From assembly GCA_017483805.1 (NCBI GenBank), contig JAFUUL010000048.1, positions 1 through 36,794 of the forward strand: a DNA stretch of 36,794 bases, read 5' to 3'. Positions 33,836-36,794 of this stretch are shown piece by piece (position 1 is the stretch's first letter; each line of letters begins with the position of its first letter). The notes below the pieces were generated by a model. It was given only the letters and a program-made list of their open reading frames with translations. It was not told the DNA's origin and ran no database searches. This DNA comes from Prevotella sp. (GTDB lineage: Bacteria; Bacteroidota; Bacteroidia; Bacteroidales; Bacteroidaceae). The translations under genes and the position numbers were made by a program.

Positions 33836-33882
33836 GCCACGAGATAGCCACGCTGCAAGGTGTCTTCAGACAGATGTTCTGA
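33829..33882 (+). other. Coupled micro-ORF, possible remnant of a lost partner
   Basis: ATG overlaps the preceding gene's last codons; it reads MVSHEIATLQGVFRQMF and then stops. The overlap is typical of a coupled second gene. It then ends 14 bases before the convergent GNAT gene's stop, consistent with truncation. It could also be chance. Confidence 0.25.
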
Positions 33883-33896
33883 GAATAGACCCTTTA

Positions 33897-34427
33897 CTAT
33901 CCGAAATCCTTCAAATCAAAGTACATCAGTCGGGTATCATCGCCCTCATCCTGTTCGGTGAAGAAGCGGAAACAGCCTTTCTGCTCATAGAATGCAGTGG
34001 CTGTGGCCAAGGCATCAACGGTCAGAAAGCGGCACCCGGTCTTGTTGCGTGGCAAAAACATGGTGGGAATGACCTTGAGAATCATTTCGCCAATACCTTG
34101 ATGAGCAAAGTGTCGATCTACGGCAAGACGTCCCAACTTGACTGCAGCATAGTGATTGCGCTGTTTGGCGAAAGGTATCTTGCGGTTGATGCGGTTACGC
34201 ACCCGTTTCTCTGTTTCCTCCAGCCGTACAAGGTCATTTAGCAGGCTGAAATAGGCAGCCAACTGTCCATCGTAGTACACCAAGTAGGTTACTGAGAGTA
34301 GTTCGGCTTGATAGGCCTTAGCCTCTTCGCGGAGAAAGTCGTTCAAATCGCTGTCTACGCACTCAAAGTTGTCTATGGGGGTGTCAGGCTCCAAGCGCTG
34401 AAACCTGAATTTCTCGTAGTCCATCAT
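33897..34427 (-). CDS. GNAT acetyltransferase, TacT/AtaT toxin-like
   Basis: 176 aa from the ATG at 34427, which overlaps the TGA of the upstream small gene (ATGA). The GNAT core is clear: VTYLVYYDGQLAAYFSLL (strand pair), VKLGRLAVDRHFAHQGIGEMIL (acetyl-CoA loop, Q-x-x-G-x-G type), ATATAFYEQKGCF (late Tyr and beta bulge). The LGRLAVDxxxxxQGIG form and the late FYE-x-x-GF-like motif are those of GNAT toxins such as TacT and AtaT, which acetylate aminoacyl-tRNA. A basic stretch (RNRINRKIPFAKQR) would suit tRNA binding. Toxin function is inferred; a housekeeping acetyltransferase is possible. Confidence 0.8.
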   Translation of the reverse strand: MMDYEKFRFQRLEPDTPIDNFECVDSDLNDFLREEAKAYQAELLSVTYLVYYDGQLAAYFSLLNDLVRLEETEKRVRNRINRKIPFAKQRNHYAAVKLGRLAVDRHFAHQGIGEMILKVIPTMFLPRNKTGCRFLTVDALATATAFYEQKGCFRFFTEQDEGDDTRLMYFDLKDFG

Positions 34428-34591
34428 CTGAACAATTCGCAATCAGCGTTGTTAGCCTTTAGAATATTGAAGATTCTAAGGGCCTCGTCGTGACGCTCTT
34501 TTGAAATAGGTGTTGGATGTTCCATATACCAGCGGAACCGCTCGGCATCCTTACCTCTGAGTACAGGTGTGTCCTTTATCGGTTTTGCCAT
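34424..34591 (-). CDS. Small protein coupled to the GNAT gene (putative antitoxin)
   Basis: 55 aa from the ATG at 34591 (MAKPIKDTPVLRGKDAERF). Highly charged and helical, without the ribbon-helix-helix (DUF1778) N-terminus usual for partners of GNAT toxins. Bacteroidetes genomes often carry small MAKPIK(D/E)TPVL proteins before GNAT or other toxin genes (recalled, not checked). Its TGA overlaps the GNAT ATG, so translation is coupled. The promoter has three related half-sites, as expected for an autoregulated toxin-antitoxin operon. Confidence 0.7.
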   Translation of the reverse strand: MAKPIKDTPVLRGKDAERFRWYMEHPTPISKERHDEALRIFNILKANNADCELFR

Positions 34592-34618
34592 ATTCTTCCT
34601 TTCCTTTTTGTCTGGCTG

Positions 34619-34664
34619 CAAAGGTACGGATTATTTTCCAATCCGCCAAATGTTTTAGCGGATT
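34619..34664 (-). promoter_or_regulatory. Promoter with three operator half-sites
   Basis: Minus-strand TTTG (34647-34650), 20 nt, TACCTTTG (34619-34626). Half-sites on the plus strand: CGGATT (34627-34632), AATCCGC (34640-34646) and GCGGATT (34658-34664), forming inverted repeats between and upstream of the promoter boxes. Confidence 0.75.
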
Positions 34665-34729
34665 TCTACGGCAATGTCTGTGCCAGTATGTCAAAGAATC
34701 CTTTTGTTATTATTGTTTTCTATCTCTTT

Positions 34730-36794
34730 CTATTCATCTTTGATGGGATAGACGGCAAAGCCGTTAGCAGTACTTGAATTTCCATAATTCGTTCTAGCCG
34801 AAGTGGAATTGGCATAATAATAGAGTCCACCTAGTTGACCAGAAGCGCCAAAACCTGCCGTCCAATAATAGAGGGATGAGGTTGCCTCAGGCTGAGGCGT
34901 TCTACCAGACTGATAACCATACCTAATATTCGTGACTGGCATGAACAGATCGACATTGGTACCGTTATACTTCATGTGGTAGGTGTTTCCGATGCCTGCC
35001 TGCCGTGTGGCAATATCCTCAATTGAGGGATCATTATTTCCCCAAAAATTCCACGGATGATAGCAAAATCCGATGAAGGTCCAAGGATCAGCCACATGGT
35101 AGCCCACAGGACACGGGTCATAGATGCTCTTTGTTACTGATTGTGCGGTATAAGGAAGTTTCCAATACTCATCGTGAATACCTGTACTGAGCAAATTGAT
35201 GTCCCAGAGGTTGACGATGCCATCCTCAGATCCAGATGCCCCAGGATAATCCAGATTCTCTCCATTGCTTCTGAACCAGAACTCTGTATTGCCGCCTCCT
35301 GTGTTTCCGTACTCAAACCAATAGAATGTGTCAGGGTGCCGAATGGCCTCGTAGACCGTTATACGTGCTGGTACTTTCTGAGCCTGTGTCACCACCTCAT
35401 CCATCTGCTTATAGGGGAATGGATCTTTGCGTCCCCACTGGTAGTTGGTCATGCGGATCATGCGGTCTTCTGAGACTTCCTCCTTCTCGGGCTGTTGCAG
35501 CCGGACAATGGCTTCTTTATCACTTTCTGCTTGTTTCACCTTGATGAACACCTCACGAGCCTCAAAGGAATATTGTGATTTGGGTTCGTCAATGCAGCCC
35601 AACGGCACCGCCATGAACGTATAGTTCAGAGACAATTTGGGATAAGTATTTATCTTGTCTGACGTAGGAGTCGCGGTGACGGAAGTAGACTTCGAGAAGT
35701 CCGCATTAGTCACCCAGATGTGCCAACTCCACAGCACGGTGTCGTCAGCCCCCTTCACTTGCAGCAGGGCATTGCCCTCGCGTATATCCTCTTTCTTGAT
35801 TTCAAACGTGACATAATATCCATCGCCACTTTGTGCCAACCCTACATTCTCCTGACGGATCAGGTTTTCTGCATCGGCCCAAACTAGTTCTGCTTTTGTG
35901 GGAGTCAGGGTGACTCCATCATGCGTATTATTGTGAATCCATGGACTGGTTATCTTCTCGCCATAACTGTTGGGGAAATTTAACAATGTATATTTCAATC
36001 TTGTTTCCTTACTTATCGTTCTCTGTGTGCTGTTTGTTGTAACTTCGTCCGTGATTTTATCATAACTTTCAAAAATCGGGAACTTAAACTCGGCTACAGT
36101 ATCGGGATTGATGCCAGACTTATACCCGTTGTCGGTCTCTACTCCATTCTTGATGCCATTGCCGTAGACCACCGGGAACTTGTATGTACCTGGAGCGCGA
36201 ACCACATAGCAGTTGGCGGTACTGCGGCTGATGGGATGTCCCTCCACATCGTAGAGCGACAGGTCCATATTGTCAGCGGGCTCGGCATCTGTCAGATCAG
36301 ATGTCTGCGGTACTGTTACATCATAGGCGGTATAATAGACAGAGAACGCCTGATCCTGCGCCGCCTCGCCACCTGTTCCCGACACGTCTGCAAAGTCGAT
36401 GACTTCGTTATCCTTCAGATTGGTGGACGGAGACTCGCGCCACGTTGTGCCACCGTCGGTAGAGAAGCCCGTGATAGTCCAGGTGAGTGCCTCCTTGGTA
36501 CCATCGGTGATCTTATAACTGGTAACGGAGAGTGTTCCGTCATCGCCCTCAGCGGGATAAGTGGCTTTGTCCAACGAGACCGTCAGAATGTATTTCGGAG
36601 CATTGGAATCGAGGCTGATGGCATAGGTTGTCGTCTTGCCCTGCTCCCAGGCGGACAGGCCCTTGATGGTAGCGGAATAGGTGTCGGTATTGCTGCTTGC
36701 ATCGGTGAACTCCACCTCTACTACGGCATCGTCGCCAAGCGTCTGAGGTAGCATCATAAAGACATCCTCGCCAGTATTGACCTGAACATTGGCC
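34730..36794 (-). CDS. Fimbrillin-like surface protein, 5' end outside the window
   Basis: 687 codons are visible; the frame stays open to the window edge, so the start and signal peptide are missing. The visible N-part (ANVQVNTGEDVFMMLPQTLGDD, then GLSAWEQGKTTTYAI) is the second half of a fimbrillin/Mfa2-like beta-sandwich domain. A middle region follows with NCYVVRAPGTYKFPVVYGNG and WHIWVTNADFSKS. The C-terminal part (WGRKDPFPYK, YDPCPVGYHVADPWTFIGF, YYWTAGFG and the final GFAVYPIKDE) is the FISUMP-like domain often ending Bacteroidales surface lipoproteins. It likely serves as a pilus tip, adhesin or other surface structure. Confidence 0.8.
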   Translation of the reverse strand, partial: ANVQVNTGEDVFMMLPQTLGDDAVVEVEFTDASSNTDTYSATIKGLSAWEQGKTTTYAISLDSNAPKYILTVSLDKATYPAEGDDGTLSVTSYKITDGTKEALTWTITGFSTDGGTTWRESPSTNLKDNEVIDFADVSGTGGEAAQDQAFSVYYTAYDVTVPQTSDLTDAEPADNMDLSLYDVEGHPISRSTANCYVVRAPGTYKFPVVYGNGIKNGVETDNGYKSGINPDTVAEFKFPIFESYDKITDEVTTNSTQRTISKETRLKYTLLNFPNSYGEKITSPWIHNNTHDGVTLTPTKAELVWADAENLIRQENVGLAQSGDGYYVTFEIKKEDIREGNALLQVKGADDTVLWSWHIWVTNADFSKSTSVTATPTSDKINTYPKLSLNYTFMAVPLGCIDEPKSQYSFEAREVFIKVKQAESDKEAIVRLQQPEKEEVSEDRMIRMTNYQWGRKDPFPYKQMDEVVTQAQKVPARITVYEAIRHPDTFYWFEYGNTGGGNTEFWFRSNGENLDYPGASGSEDGIVNLWDINLLSTGIHDEYWKLPYTAQSVTKSIYDPCPVGYHVADPWTFIGFCYHPWNFWGNNDPSIEDIATRQAGIGNTYHMKYNGTNVDLFMPVTNIRYGYQSGRTPQPEATSSLYYWTAGFGASGQLGGLYYYANSTSARTNYGNSSTANGFAVYPIKDE

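Overview
The window is chromosomal DNA from a Bacteroidales bacterium, most likely a Prevotella/Segatella relative. Evidence: many promoters have the Bacteroidetes form (TTTG or GTTG, about 20 nt, then TAnnTTTG); Shine-Dalgarno sites are largely absent; lipoproteins carry SC(D/E/K) lipoboxes; the gene set includes RprX/RprY-like regulators, a fimbrillin-like surface protein and a VirE-N/VapE-type protein.

Bases 1-25830 are a GC-rich, densely packed core region. On the minus strand lie dnaK and a dacB - GH31 - GH3 operon (PBP4-type peptidase, alpha-xylosidase-like and beta-glucosidase-like enzymes). On the plus strand lie a secreted protein with a BamE-like tail, nadB, an RprXY-type two-component pair, a class A penicillin-binding protein, ilvD-ilvB-ilvN, dxs, and trkA-trkH. 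A family of short G/C-rich hairpin repeats sits inside or against several of these genes. One copy carries an 8-G run where the GH31 gene changes frame. Two inverted copies flank the ilvN start codon. One copy forms the last codons of dxs and abuts the trkA start.

Bases 25830-30550 are AT-richer accessory DNA. They hold an Abi_2/HEPN-type abortive-infection gene (minus), a divergent promoter facing about 0.4 kb of non-coding, highly structured sequence, then a run of small lipoproteins and one small outer-membrane-barrel-like protein. Two of the lipoproteins share a motif and one carries a DnaJ-like zinc finger.

Bases 30555-34730 are mobile or defence-like. A beheaded AAA-ATPase/PD-(D/E)XK gene runs into a 2.77-kb unit bounded by inverted repeats of about 90 bp. 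The unit encodes a very GC-rich VirE-N/VapE primase-helicase-like protein and a small Cys-rich protein, separated by six tandem 22-bp dyad repeats that resemble iterons. Beyond it are a small acidic protein with a translationally coupled micro-ORF, and a GNAT acetyltransferase coupled to a 55-aa upstream protein under a promoter with three half-sites. That last pair looks like a toxin-antitoxin operon. The window ends inside a large fimbrillin-like surface protein gene.

Best candidates for something new: the inverted-repeat-bounded VapE unit with its iteron-like array, the Abi gene with its divergent structured RNA, the GNAT pair with a non-standard antitoxin, and the in-gene hairpin repeats, especially the G8 frameshift and the ilvN start-codon hairpin.
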